DNA of 64,000 nucleotides, taken from Zymoseptoria tritici IPO323. Its lineage: Eukaryota; Ascomycota; Dothideomycetes; Mycosphaerellales; Mycosphaerellaceae. This document shows, piece after piece, positions 10,430-20,546 of this stretch; positions within the stretch are counted from its first letter, which is position 1; each line of letters opens with the position of its first letter. The DNA is taken from the NCBI RefSeq assembly GCF_000219625.1, contig NC_018215.1, positions 620,001-684,000 of the forward strand, read 5' to 3'. The position numbers and the translations under genes were made by a program. The notes below the pieces were generated by a model. It had not been told where the DNA came from and ran no database searches. It saw only the letters and a program-made list of their open reading frames with translations.

Positions 10430-12212
10430 CTACGCTTGCCCTTCTCCGCTCTTCGTGGGATAAGTCTGCCTCTTCGTCGTCTTCACATACAGATCCACCG
10501 GCCTGATCAGCTGGAAGAACGGATCGTAGCTCGTCTCCATGTCGCCCTCCTTGTCCCAGTGATATCTGTACACCAGCTTGCACATGAAGATCTTCACTTC
10601 TAGCAGTGCAAAGTTGAATCCAACGCACATCCTCCCTCCCTGCGCAAAAGGTGCGTAGGCAGACTTTGGCTTGCCCTTCAGAGGGTCATGGTTCCACCGA
10701 TCGGGATCGAACTTGTCCGGGTTGTCCCAGTTCTTTGGGTTGTTGTGGATGTGGTGGATTGCGCAGATGACGACCGTGCCCTTCTTCATCTGGTAGCCAC
10801 CAGGAAGGATCAAGTCCTTCTGAGCAGTGCGGCCGGGCTGGTACGAAGGATTATGTCTTCGTTGAGCCTCTTTTATGAAGTTTGCGAGTACGGGCAGCTC
10901 GTCGATCTGCTCCGCGGTAATGTTGTCCGAGTCGTTGATGTCGTTGTCTACGAGTTCTTGAAGGAGTTGGGCTTGGATTCCGGGGTATGTGACAAGAGCG
11001 TAGATGCACCAGGATAGGAGAGAGGAAGTAGTCGTGAAACCTGCGCCGCACGCAACGGTCACTGCGGGCATCAGGTTTTCCTTCGGAAGCTGCTTGCCAG
11101 TAGAGTCGGTGGCTCGTACAAGGTAGTCTAGAGTGGGTGGTCAGCGTACTCCCACGAAATTCCACCTCGACCATGCCTACCGATGACGTTTGAAGCCTTC
11201 AATGCCGCATCTTGAAGAGGAAGATCCTCAGTACCGTTGGACTTGGCATTCTTGATGCTAGTCTCGATGAACTCGGCCATGTACTTTTGCAAGTTCTTGA
11301 GGCGTGCTGGATCGCCGAACGGAAGATGGGAATACCACTCGCCGCGGCTGGCGATCTTCTTGTTGATCGAAAGCACCTCGGCCATTGCCAGGACCATCTT
11401 GTGGAGTGGAGCATCGACACTGGAGAAGTGTTCAAAGTCTTGGCCGAGCATGATCTTGCCGATAGCTCCGGAACTCAGCTTGAGCATGAACTGGTAGACA
11501 TTCCATGCCTCGTTCTCGCTCTCCAGCTTATCGAATACTGGAAAGGCTTCATTGCAGCATCCATTCATTTCCGGCGCATAGTGGCGGACAGCTTTGGGTC
11601 CCAGGGCTGGCGGCAGAAACTTGTGCACTACCTTCCACGCAGGTGCTGAGGTATCGGCAAGGAACACACCTGCTTGTTGTTGCTTGATCGGATAGAGAGG
11701 ATGACTGCTGTTGATCTCCTTCGAAAAGAACTCGGTTTCGGCGAAGCAGACATCGGCCAGCTCCGGGTCGTTGGTCTGACACACAACAGAGCCCATGTTG
11801 TTCGTGGAGAAGATCGGTCCATATTTGTCGAACAAGCGTTGGTTGTTTCCGAGGTGATCAGGGAACACCTCAAAATAGTTTCCGATTAACGGAAGTCCTG
11901 GTGGCCCCGGTACACTGCGTACAGTGTGTCCATCTACCTTGATCGAGATGCGTCCTTGGGCTTCTTTGATATCCGAGATCTCCTCCAGCAGCTCATCCTC
12001 GAGGTAGAAAGAAAGTCCTGTACGTTAAAGTCAGCCACTGTTGGTTGCCTCAAACGTCATCGACATTGATCACCTTCAGGCTTCACAACAGCACAAGAAG
12101 TGCCAATGACTTCTTTCAATCCAGCAAGATCGTTGATGTTCTCCACATCCACATCGAGGCTCAGATTCTTGTCTTTGCTACCTTGAAAGTAGAAGCTCTT
12201 AGTAGTCGCCAT
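10430..12212 (-). CDS. Cytochrome P450 with unusual N-terminal domain, no membrane anchor
   Basis: Three exons: 12074-12212, 11181-12017 and 10430-11127, with introns of 56 bp (12018-12073) and 53 bp (11128-11180). The joins are phase-consistent and give 557 residues. Family landmarks are the proline-rich PGPPGLPLIGNY, an I-helix segment CGAGFTTTSS, the ExxR motif (EAQRR) and the haem loop FAQGGRMCVG with Cys493. The I-helix has Phe where most P450s have an acidic residue before the threonine. Instead of a signal anchor the protein begins with about 90 residues (MATTKSFYFQGSKDKNLSLD...) resembling a small folded domain. The protein is therefore probably soluble or peripherally attached. The substrate is unknown. 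The gene is divergent from a cytochrome b5 / b5 reductase gene that could supply electrons. Confidence 0.9.
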
Positions 12213-12980
12213 GGTGAGTGCTGTGATTCCGTAGACGATTCACGAAATGTGGAAGCTCAACCAACGCAACCAAAGGAAACAATATAGAGGCTTCGCCATG
12301 CTGAGAGGCTGTCGTCATCCGAGGCGCCACGAGCAATGCAAATCGAGCACCCAATCGTTGCTCGGGCAGTTCTGCTTCGTCAATTTTCCCAAATCAAGGT
12401 AGCTTCGTCCGTAAGAAGGTAGAAAGAAACAGTCGGAACGCTTCGGCTGGTCCTTCCAACGCCGGTGGATCAACGTAGCATGATCTACGCCCGAGGTGCG
12501 CCACCGAAAGCCAAGTGTTCAAGCAAGGCTTGTAGCTTTTTTTCTTAGACCGGAGCTGAACTGCTTGACAACCTCCAATTAACTTTGTTTTTTCGCCCGT
12601 AAGACTGGTGGATTTTGCGCAGAGGATGAATTCTGCGTGCATGTGAAAGACCGAGAAAGCCAACGCTGTCCCGCGGCCTCCGATGAGATCAAATCCTTCG
12701 CACTACTGCGTACGATGAACGCATCGGTTTCATCACGATGCTACGGTTTTGGTCGACCTCCGAGCTTGACGAAGAGCTTGTTTTGGTCTGGCGTTTGAGA
12801 TGATCTCAACGTCCATGGTGCGCCTCTTGGTGGCGCTCGGAGCTACGATATCTAAAGTAGACTCAACCTGAACGTCAGCGGGAAGTGCGTCCATAAACTC
12901 TTCTCTCGATCTGCCTGCTTCTCACACACTGACTCCATCTGCTACCTTGGACTTGTGAGAAAATTGAGAGCTGCAGCAGC
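12213..12980. promoter_or_regulatory. Shared divergent promoter region, P450 / b5 reductase
   Basis: 768 bp separates the two divergent ATGs (12212 leftward, 12981 rightward). Head-to-head placement allows common regulation of the P450 and its potential electron donor. I found no clear TATA box or repeated operator; an A/T run lies around 12535-12545. Confidence 0.45.
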
Positions 12981-14494
12981 ATGGTCGATTCATCGGAAAA
13001 GGTGTCTTCAGAAGTCGACACGGGCAAGTCGCCTGATCGCAAAGAGCTGAAGGCGAAATGGGCCAATGCGAACAGTGACAAAGAGGAGAAGTCTTTCAAG
13101 AAGGAAGAGGTCGCAAAGCACAGCTCGAAGACTGACTGCTGGATAGCCATCCATGGACGAGGTAATATCGATGAACAGCCTGTTTGTCTTCCGAGCTAAT
13201 GAGAACAGTCTATGATGTTTCGGAGTACCTGAAAGATCATCCTGGCGGCAAAGAGGCTATCCTCGAAGTCGCTGGCACCGACTCTACTGCGGCTTACGAG
13301 GACGTTGGCCACTCTGAGGATGCACGGGAGATTCTACAGGGACTCGACATTGGTGCTCTTGAAGGTGCTCCAGACGAATCGAAGAAGCCGTCCGGCCCTG
13401 TCCATCCTCCTGCTTCAGAGGTCGTCCACCGACAGTCTTCGGCACAAGATCAGCCTACGTCGTCCAGTATCATTACTCCTCGTCTAGAGCTGGCAGCGGC
13501 TACAGTCGCCGCCGCCGGCCTTGCGTGGGCTGCAATTCACTTTGGCACTGTTCCCTCTCTCCACCTCGGCGGAGGAACCGGTAGCTTCACCCAGGGCTTC
13601 CTGGCTGCCAGTGTTTCGTTTGCAGTCGTAGGCGGGTTTGGCGCTCGTTTCCTCTCCCAGGCCACGAAATTCGGTCAGGACTTCAGCTCCTATCCTGCAC
13701 ACATCCGCAGTAGTACGAAGCCGGTCGATTTCAAACCATCCGGAGTCCTCACACCTCAGGAGTACCGCAAGTACAAGCTCAGAGCCAAGAAGGAAGTTGG
13801 CGAAGGGATCTGGCGTTTCACATTCGACTTGCCTAATTCGTGGTCCATCCTCGGCCTTCCCATCGGACAGCACATCGCGATCAAGGGCATCGTCGATGAC
13901 CACACCGTGGTACGAAGCTACACTCCCATCTCCTCGAACCGCGATCTTGGAAGACTGGAGCTGCTTGTTCGTGTTTACCCGGATGGTCAATTAGGCAATT
14001 ATTTGAAGAATTTGAAGGTTGGCGATGCAGCCGACATTCGCGGTCCCAAGGGAGCGATGCGATATCGCAAGGGCATGTCAAAGCATATTGGCATGGTTGG
14101 AGGTGGCACGGGGATCACACCTCTGTTTCAGATCATCCGCGCCATCTGCGAAGACAAGACGGACGACACTAAAGTCACACTCATTTACGGCAATCGTTCA
14201 GAGGGCGACATCATGATGCGTGAGCAGCTCGATCGCTACGCAAAGGACGCAGGCGATCAATTCAACGTCTACTACACCGTGGATAAACCGAGTGAGAACT
14301 GGAAGGGAGGCAAGGGCCATGTCACGAAGGAGTTGCTGTCGGAATGGATGCCAGATCCGTCATCAGAGGGCTCGAAGGTGTTGTTGTGCGGGCCACCTGG
14401 GATGGTCAACGCGACGAAGGATAACCTGGTCGAGCTTGGATTCGAAGGTCCAGGCGCAGTCAGCAAGAGAGATGATCAGATCTTCTGCTTCTGA
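12981..14494 (+). CDS. Fused cytochrome b5 - NADH-cytochrome b5 reductase
   Basis: Two exons, 12981-13161 and 13209-14494, with a 47-bp intron (GTAATA...ACAG), give 488 residues. Order: a charged N-terminus; a cytochrome b5 domain at about 35-110 with haem-ligand motif HPGG and second His in DVGHSEDA; a Ser/Pro linker; one hydrophobic helix (LELAAATVAAAGLAWAAIHF); then an FAD/NAD reductase domain with RSYTPISS (flavin binding), GPKGAMRY, GGTGITPLFQ and CGPPGMV (nucleotide binding). It ends DQIFCF, as b5 reductases typically do. The reaction is NADH electron transfer through FAD to the fused or a separate b5 haem, supporting desaturases, hydroxylases and P450s. The helix suggests a membrane-tethered enzyme. 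The divergent P450 is an obvious candidate partner; that link is inference. Confidence 0.93.
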
Positions 14495-15230
14495 TCTGCT
14501 CGTTCTCTGTATCTGACGATGTTCGTCCACAGTACTGGTTCAGGAGCATTGGCGTGGTTCACAAAATCGTCTGGCGTTGCGAGTATTTCGATCCATAAAA
14601 CCTGAAAGTCGTCTCCGCATGCTCCAATGTTGTTCAAAACCTGCTTCGAATGTATCACCGTGGCATATTGTGACGACTATGATCTCGATGGCTCATTGGT
14701 CAATGGTCATGACAATCTCTGCAGCCGAGAGCACGACAGTAGTACCTTTTTTCCAGTATTGAACGACCAATAATCAAGCAGATCAATGCACTCACAGTCC
14801 ACGTGGGCAGAGTCTTCGATGCTTCTGCCGTCGAAGGATCCTAAATTGACCTCGAATCGACGTCATGAAAGATGCCGCCCCCAAAGCGCGGTACTCGGCA
14901 AGGAAGCCGAGAGTTTAGCATGTGCAAATCCGTCTCGGGTCCGGAGAGCTCGGAACACTACGGCCGCTTCTAACGGGCGAGACTCCAACGTTCGTCAGAC
15001 GTCCCAACGAAAGAAATTCTTTTGGCGAACACAAATTGTTAGTCCGGCATGACGTGGTTTCGGAAGGCGATGGCCGGAGAGCTTCGCCTGTGTGGTCGCG
15101 AACTATCTCGCGCTTCCATACATATGTGGCCGTGCGGTTGACTTCGGTAAGGTACTCTCTATCTCGATACCAATCTTCGAAGCAACATACGAACCGGTGT
15201 ACGACTCAAGCATAAGCTTGAAGCAGAACA
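14495..15230. other. Intergenic, upstream of dehydrogenase fusion gene
   Basis: This 736-bp stretch is between two same-strand genes. It should contain the terminator of the b5 reductase gene and the promoter of the dehydrogenase fusion. No gene or repeat was recognised. Confidence 0.4.
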
Positions 15231-17176
15231 ATGTCGACAAACAACCAATCGAGCTGGCAAGCTCCCAAGAACTGGGAATCCCGCCCGGTCTGCGTGCTAG
15301 GAGGCGGTGTCCTAGGTCGACGTATCGGAGCATGCTTCGTCGCAGCAGGCCACACCGTTCGCATCCGGGATCCATCTCAGAAAGCTCGAGACGATGCCGC
15401 CGAATACATCAAGACCAACATCTCTGCATTCACAGCCTTAAGCCAACGGGAGAAGGGAAGTGTGGAGGCTGTTGAGGATTTTGCAGCAGCTGTGAAGGAC
15501 TGCTGGATGGTGATTGAGGCGGTGCCGGAGGTCCTCAAGATTAAAGAGGAGACCTTTGCGGATCTGGAGGAACATGCCCCTGCCGACTGTCTGCTGGCGA
15601 CGAACAGTAGTTCCTACAAGAGTGGTGAGATGGTGGGCCAGATCAAGGACGAGACCAAGAAAAGGGTGTTCAATGCTCATTTCATGATGCCGCCGGAGGT
15701 AATTTTTGAAGAAATCCCTTCCCTTTTGAGTCGCTAACTTTTGGCGCAGGCTGTCATCGTCGAGCTCATGACATCTGGATACACAGACCAGGGATCATTC
15801 CCATTCCTGGAGGAGCGATTCAAAGAAGCTGGTCTGCATCCGATTGTCGCCCTCAAGGAATCCACCGGATTCATTTTCAACCGCATTTGGGCTGCTATCA
15901 AGCGTGAGGTGCTCTCAGTCCTAGCGGAAGGTGTGGCAACGCCAGAGACGATTGACTCGATGTGGCGAGAGCAGTACGGTAGTCCGGTTGGGCCTTGGTG
16001 AGCGAAGCGTCGTCTTCTCTGCTGGAGACAATTCAGCTAATGTTCGACAGCACAATGATGGATTCCGTTGGGTTGGACACAGTCGAGCATATTGAGCAAC
16101 ACTACATTGACGACCGTAAGCTCCCCACTTACCATCTTGACTGGCTCAAGGACAACTACATTTCCGCCGGCAAGCTCGGAAACAAGAGCGACAAGGGCGG
16201 TCTCTACAAGCCCAAGGCATCCGGCGAGGGAACCAAGTTATTGCTGCTGAATGTCGGTTTGGGTGAACCTCTCCGCGGCAAGTCTCAGAAAGACATCATG
16301 AACGCTGGCCAGGTCCTCTCATTCAACGTCGATGACCGTAATGCTCGTCCAATCGAGCTGGTCGGCAAGCTGGCTCTCCCAGATGGTATCTATGTCTCCA
16401 AGAAGACCAACAGGATATACTGGACCAACATGGGCACCGTAAAAGGCAACGGCGGATCGATCCAGTCTTCCAAGATGGACGGCTCAGACGTTCAGTATGT
16501 GCTCAAGCCCGGCGAGATTCACACACCAAAGCAGATGGTCATCGATCAGGAGACGGATCAAATCTACGTCTGTGATCGTGAGGGTTTGCGAGTGATGAGA
16601 TGCAACTTGGATGGAAGCAACCTGGAGACTCTATACCGAACCGGCAACTGGGAGACCGAGCAGGAGAAAGTTGACGATGGAACGTACTGGCCTGTTGGTA
16701 TCTCCATCTCGAAGAAGCTGGGCAAATTCTTCTGGACGCAAAAGGGTCATGCCAAAGCTGACGAAGGTCGCATTTTCTCCGCCAATCTGAGAATGCCAGA
16801 GAATGAGACTCCGGATAACCGCTCGGATGTTGAAGTCGTTATGAAGGGTTTGCCGGAATGTATTGACCTGGAGATGGACGACGAGAGCGGAGTGCTCTAC
16901 TGGACGGACCGAGGAGAGATTCCTTTCGGCAACACACTGAACAAGAAGCAGATGATCGGGCCAGCTCCAGAGGCCGAAGGACAGCTGGGTCGTCAGATCA
17001 TTGCACAAGGCCTTGGAGAGGGCATCGGTCTGTGCCTGCACAAGGAGAGGAAGTGTCTGTATGTGACAGATATGGGAGGACACCTGTGGAAGTGCAGTGT
17101 CGATGGAGGTCCGAAGGAGAAGCTGTACGAGGGAGCGACGCATGCGTACACCGGTGTGACGTTCTATCAGTATTAG
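15231..17176 (+). CDS. 3-hydroxyacyl-CoA dehydrogenase fused to YWTD-type beta-propeller
   Basis: Three exons: 15231-15698, 15750-15997 and 16051-17176, with introns of 51 and 53 bp. All phases agree and give 613 residues. Residues about 15-200 are the NAD-binding domain (VCVLGGGVLGRRIGA dinucleotide motif, TNSSSYKSGEM and NAHFMMPPE). Residues about 200-300 are the C-terminal dehydrogenase domain (ESTGFIFNRIWAAIKRE, and GPCTMMDSVGLDTV across the second splice). From about residue 333 the protein becomes a propeller with repeats RIYWTNMG, QIYVCDREGLRV, FFWTQKG, VLYWTDRG and CLYVTDMGG, like LDL-receptor class B repeats. The dehydrogenase oxidises 3-hydroxyacyl-type substrates with NAD. The propeller may bind a partner or substrate. 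Both halves are spliced within one continuous frame, so the fusion is real in this sequence. Confidence 0.9.
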
Positions 17177-17456
17177 AAGCACGTAGATGTCCTAAACGAG
17201 AAGACGTGAGCAAGAGCCTTTCTCGAACGCGTGGAGACAGTCCCTTGTCCTTCGTATACGGTCGAGAGATCTCGTCTGAGCAACATCCCGCGCACAACGT
17301 CGATGTGTCTTGGTGAATGCTATTTGCAGATGGGAAACCTTGGGCGATCGTATTCCCCAGCGACCTGACCCTTCAGCAACGTCAAAACAATGCCCCGAGC
17401 TGAGTTCCCCTACCCACATCCTCAACACGACCAGATCGAGTAGCATTCCGCCGTCA

Positions 17457-17817
17457 TTACGATTGGTTGAAGCAGAGCGCTTGAAAGCGGTTGTAAACAT
17501 CGTAATTGCATGGCAATGGTGGATTGTGGCCTGAGTCCGCAATGCATGGTGAGTTCTTGAGGAAGTGTCAGTAAGATGGAGAACAAACGGCAGAGCGGTC
17601 ATGCAACATACATTGGCGCAAGGCAGGTTCACCTCGCCGTGGCAAAATCCAAACACTCCTTTGGTGCGGTCGCATGTCTAAGCATCGTAGTCGTCGTTAG
17701 CGAGGATATTGCGAGAGGCAGACGCTTGAGCTGAAGGAGGAGACGACGTACGGCAGCCCCAGCCAAGGCGGTCGAAGCGATAGAGAGAAGGACAATGGAC
17801 ATCTGGGAGATCTGCAT
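17457..17817 (-). CDS. Small secreted protein with six cysteines
   Basis: Three small exons found by splicing: 17752-17817, 17612-17677 and 17457-17555, with introns of 74 and 56 bp (GTACGT...TTAG; GTATGT...CAAG). All junctions fall at codon boundaries. The product is 76 residues: a signal peptide (MQISQMSIVLLSIASTALAG) and a mature peptide of about 55 residues with six cysteines in contexts TCDR, GFCHG, LPCAN, SPCIA, LPCNY and ALCFN. Proline often precedes the cysteine. Three disulfides are likely. Size, signal peptide and cysteine density are those of fungal apoplastic effector candidates or antimicrobial peptides; no named family is recognised. The second acceptor is an AAG, the least certain part. 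The alternative acceptor downstream would give a cysteine-poor tail. Confidence 0.65.
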
Positions 17818-17914
17818 GGTTTCTCGTCGTTTGCGTCTCTGGTAGCGTGCAATGCGTGTAGGTATGCGGTATCGTTGTTGAGGATGAACAAAGAAGCCTC
17901 TGTGGGCGAGGTGT

Positions 17915-17926
17915 GATATAAATGCT
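17915..17926 (-). promoter_or_regulatory. TATA-like box of secreted-protein gene
   Basis: On the minus strand this reads GCATTTATATCA, about 100 bp upstream of ATG 17817. The position suits a TATA element with a 5' leader of some 60-70 bases. Confidence 0.4.
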
Positions 17927-17929
17927 CAA

Positions 17930-18939
17930 TAATCGACGAAACCCGCGGAGAAGACTGTGCCAGGGGCAGCTCGAGCATTCGTGGCCATGTCTTGGCCTCC
18001 TTCCTCACTGTCCGATTATTCGGACTTGAAGCCTCTTTTGGAGCCTATCATTCTCCGACATAAGCCATGACAGACCGTGGCGTTGTCCGAATCCCGAGTA
18101 TACGCCGCTGTTCGGCCATACCGTTGCGCTTTTCAGATTTCGAAAGAGATCTTTGGGATCGTACCTCTGTCGTGACGTGGACTGAGTGGGATTAATCCGG
18201 TCCGAAGATCAGGCATACAGCGGGTTGACACATCGGTGTGGTGCCCATTTGCAGGTCAGGCCTAGGCAGGTATGTCCAGGGCGGGATGATCGGATTAGGT
18301 TACTCCCCGATCATCAGGCGGAAGCATTTGCAGCTTTCCAGTGCCCGAGGAAGAAGGCACCGAACGCATTGGCTTCTGAGCTTGCCTGAGGTCAACGATG
18401 ACCTAAGATCACCATGAAGGTAGATGTGTGGATGATGTGTGGACGTGCTTCAAGGCGAAAACCGATGACCTGTTGTTGGTGATGGACTTCAGACAGCGGG
18501 CACCGAACGACAATGGAAGAGGTGAGCGCAGCTTTGTCATTCGCTGATGCCTGAGGCCAGCTTCTCGCACAGAATGCATGCCTGAGGCCAACTCTTGTTC
18601 TAAGGTACCATCTCGACAGACAACTTTCATGTTGACTGCCCTGGCGCAGATATCCGCCACTCTCCCCTTCTGCTGCTCAACCCATTGCTGCACACCATGC
18701 CGGTAATCTCACTCGCGAGCGATGCAACTATGGTCTGCGGAGAGCAGTTCCAGCTGCAACCTCAACCCGGCCCAAGCCCATTTCTCTGAGCCGGCTCGAC
18801 CGCGAGGTCACCACGGAACGACGACATGCTCGAGACTACTTGACTATCTCTGAACGCCGTCAGTGGCAGCAGTGGACCCGCGCAATAATGCCGTGCGAGC
18901 GATTCTACCTCCTACCGTCCGGCTGCGACGCCGGGGCGA
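17930..18939. other. Intergenic, no gene recognised
   Basis: About 1 kb between the minus-strand secreted-protein gene and the lyase-like relic. A 12-bp direct repeat, TGCCTGAGGCCA, occurs near 18548 and 18580. Open frames here are short and match nothing I know. Confidence 0.4.
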
Positions 18940-18963
18940 GTGAATTGTTGTCGCTCCGGACAA

Positions 18964-19755
18964 ATGGCAGTGATCCCAGGGATCGTTTCTGCCCTCGTCG
19001 GCCACCATTGCAGACGCTGCTTTGTCTACCCCATTGGCCCTCGCGACGGCTTTCAAAACGTACATCCTGCGATTCCTACCACTGCCAAATTGGAACTGAT
19101 CCGAAGACTTCATGAAGCCGGATTACAGGCCATCGAAATTACAACTGTCGTCCGCCCAGAAGTCGTTCCACAGCTCGCCGATTGCGAGACCATCCTGGCC
19201 GATCCGCACATTCAACGACTGCTGTCGTCTTCGAGTCTTTGCCTTCGCACCCCCGTGCTTGTTCCAAATCTCAAAGGTTTAAATATCGCTCTGCAGCACA
19301 ATGTTCGGGAAGTTGCTGTCTTTGTCAGCCTGGACACGTGCTTGCAATTCAGCAGCTCCTCTCGCTTGACCGCACTTCAGCAGGATGGTAAGTATTCCGG
19401 ACTTGACGTCATGCCTGCAACTAAACACGGTTCTATGTCCTATTCCAACCTGAGGACTAACCTCCGACCCTTCTAGGCTTCGTCAGTACAGGAGTTCGAC
19501 TTCGAGCCCAACCTGACTCGTCATTTTGTGGACCCACGACTTCCCCCAACGCTTGAAATTGGCGAGACTGAGAATGACAAACTCAGGTCGATTCTGGATT
19601 ACGCATGGCTAAGCGATAACGATCGAGACCATGCCGCCTCAGTAGCATCATACCACGGCGGCGATGAGGAAGACTGGACGTACTTTGGCGACTTGAGCGG
19701 CATGTCTCCATTCTTCGGCTTGTCGCATGCAGAGGTGACATCCAGCGTGTTATGA
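18964..19755 (+). pseudogene. Truncated HMG-CoA-lyase-like relic
   Basis: From ATG 18964 the frame reads MAVIPGIVSALVG and then an HMG-CoA-lyase-like start: YPIGPRDGFQNVHP, LIRRLHEAGLQAIEITT and VPQLADCETIL. The catalytic Arg-Asp of GPRDG is kept. Similarity fades after about 140 residues near VAVFVSLDTC. A donor-like GTAAGT at 19388 follows, and the next open stretch (about 19490-19755, ending SHAEVTSSVL) is acidic and unlike the lyase. The barrel's second half, including the histidine metal ligands, is missing within the window. I read this as a truncated or chimeric lyase gene. It could still be expressed as a short protein, but it cannot be a normal lyase. Confidence 0.5.
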
Positions 19756-20546
19756 CGCCGTCGCAGTCGCCGGCGAGCAGTTCTTGCGACGTTGCCAGTG
19801 CTTAGTAGCCGTCTGGGATCTGTTGCTCCGGAAGGAGTGTTGCGCGGTCCAAACATACGCACGTCCGGCAATGGGATGAAAGCGGGAATCGGTTCTCAGA
19901 GATACCTCACCTCACCGCGGGAGCGCAGCTAAGTCATCAGAGAACGACCCGGACTGACCTCGGAACCGGGAGGCGGAAGTTTTCTGGGTGACAACGCCTC
20001 GACCGTAAGGTACACATTCTGTTCACACCGGCAGTTACCTTACTCAGTCGCTCAATCATCCATCACCTCAAGCCAGAATGCGGCAGTTGTGAATCCGGTC
20101 CGTGCCACCAAAATCCCATTGCCGCCCAGCATAGCCACTCAGCTGGCCTGACAAGCACCCCTACACCGCTGGGATGGCACCAGAGCTACCCCTGCACCGC
20201 CAGATTCGGCAAATGCGAGTGTACCAATAATGAGTGCACTTTTGACCGGGCACTACTCTCGGCAAGAAGAGATGTGGTGGGTTATCGAGCATCGGGAGAT
20301 GATGGTGTTATTCCGAAGCTCTTCCCCCCTGCTCTATTACCGCTTTGAGCGGCTGTATCACCTCCCTGTGATGACAACCACGAGGATCTGATTCGTGAGA
20401 TCAAATGCGGGGAAACGACGTGCCGAAACCTTTGTGTGACTGCATGGCAAGGGCGTGGTGGACAATGAGTGTATAAGAGGGTCGCATAGCATGCTTCGTT
20501 GCTGGATGCTCACTGATCACCCATCGACAACACCTGCGTTCACGAC
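19756..20546. other. Intergenic with TATA-like box for carotenoid oxygenase gene
   Basis: About 790 bp with no recognised gene. TGTATAAGAG near 20470 lies 75-80 bp upstream of the oxygenase ATG at 20547 and is a good TATA candidate. Confidence 0.45.

Noticed and set aside
10430..17176. Secondary-metabolite gene cluster idea
   Set aside because: P450, reductase and dehydrogenase are close together, but no polyketide synthase, peptide synthetase, terpene cyclase or pathway regulator was found in the window.
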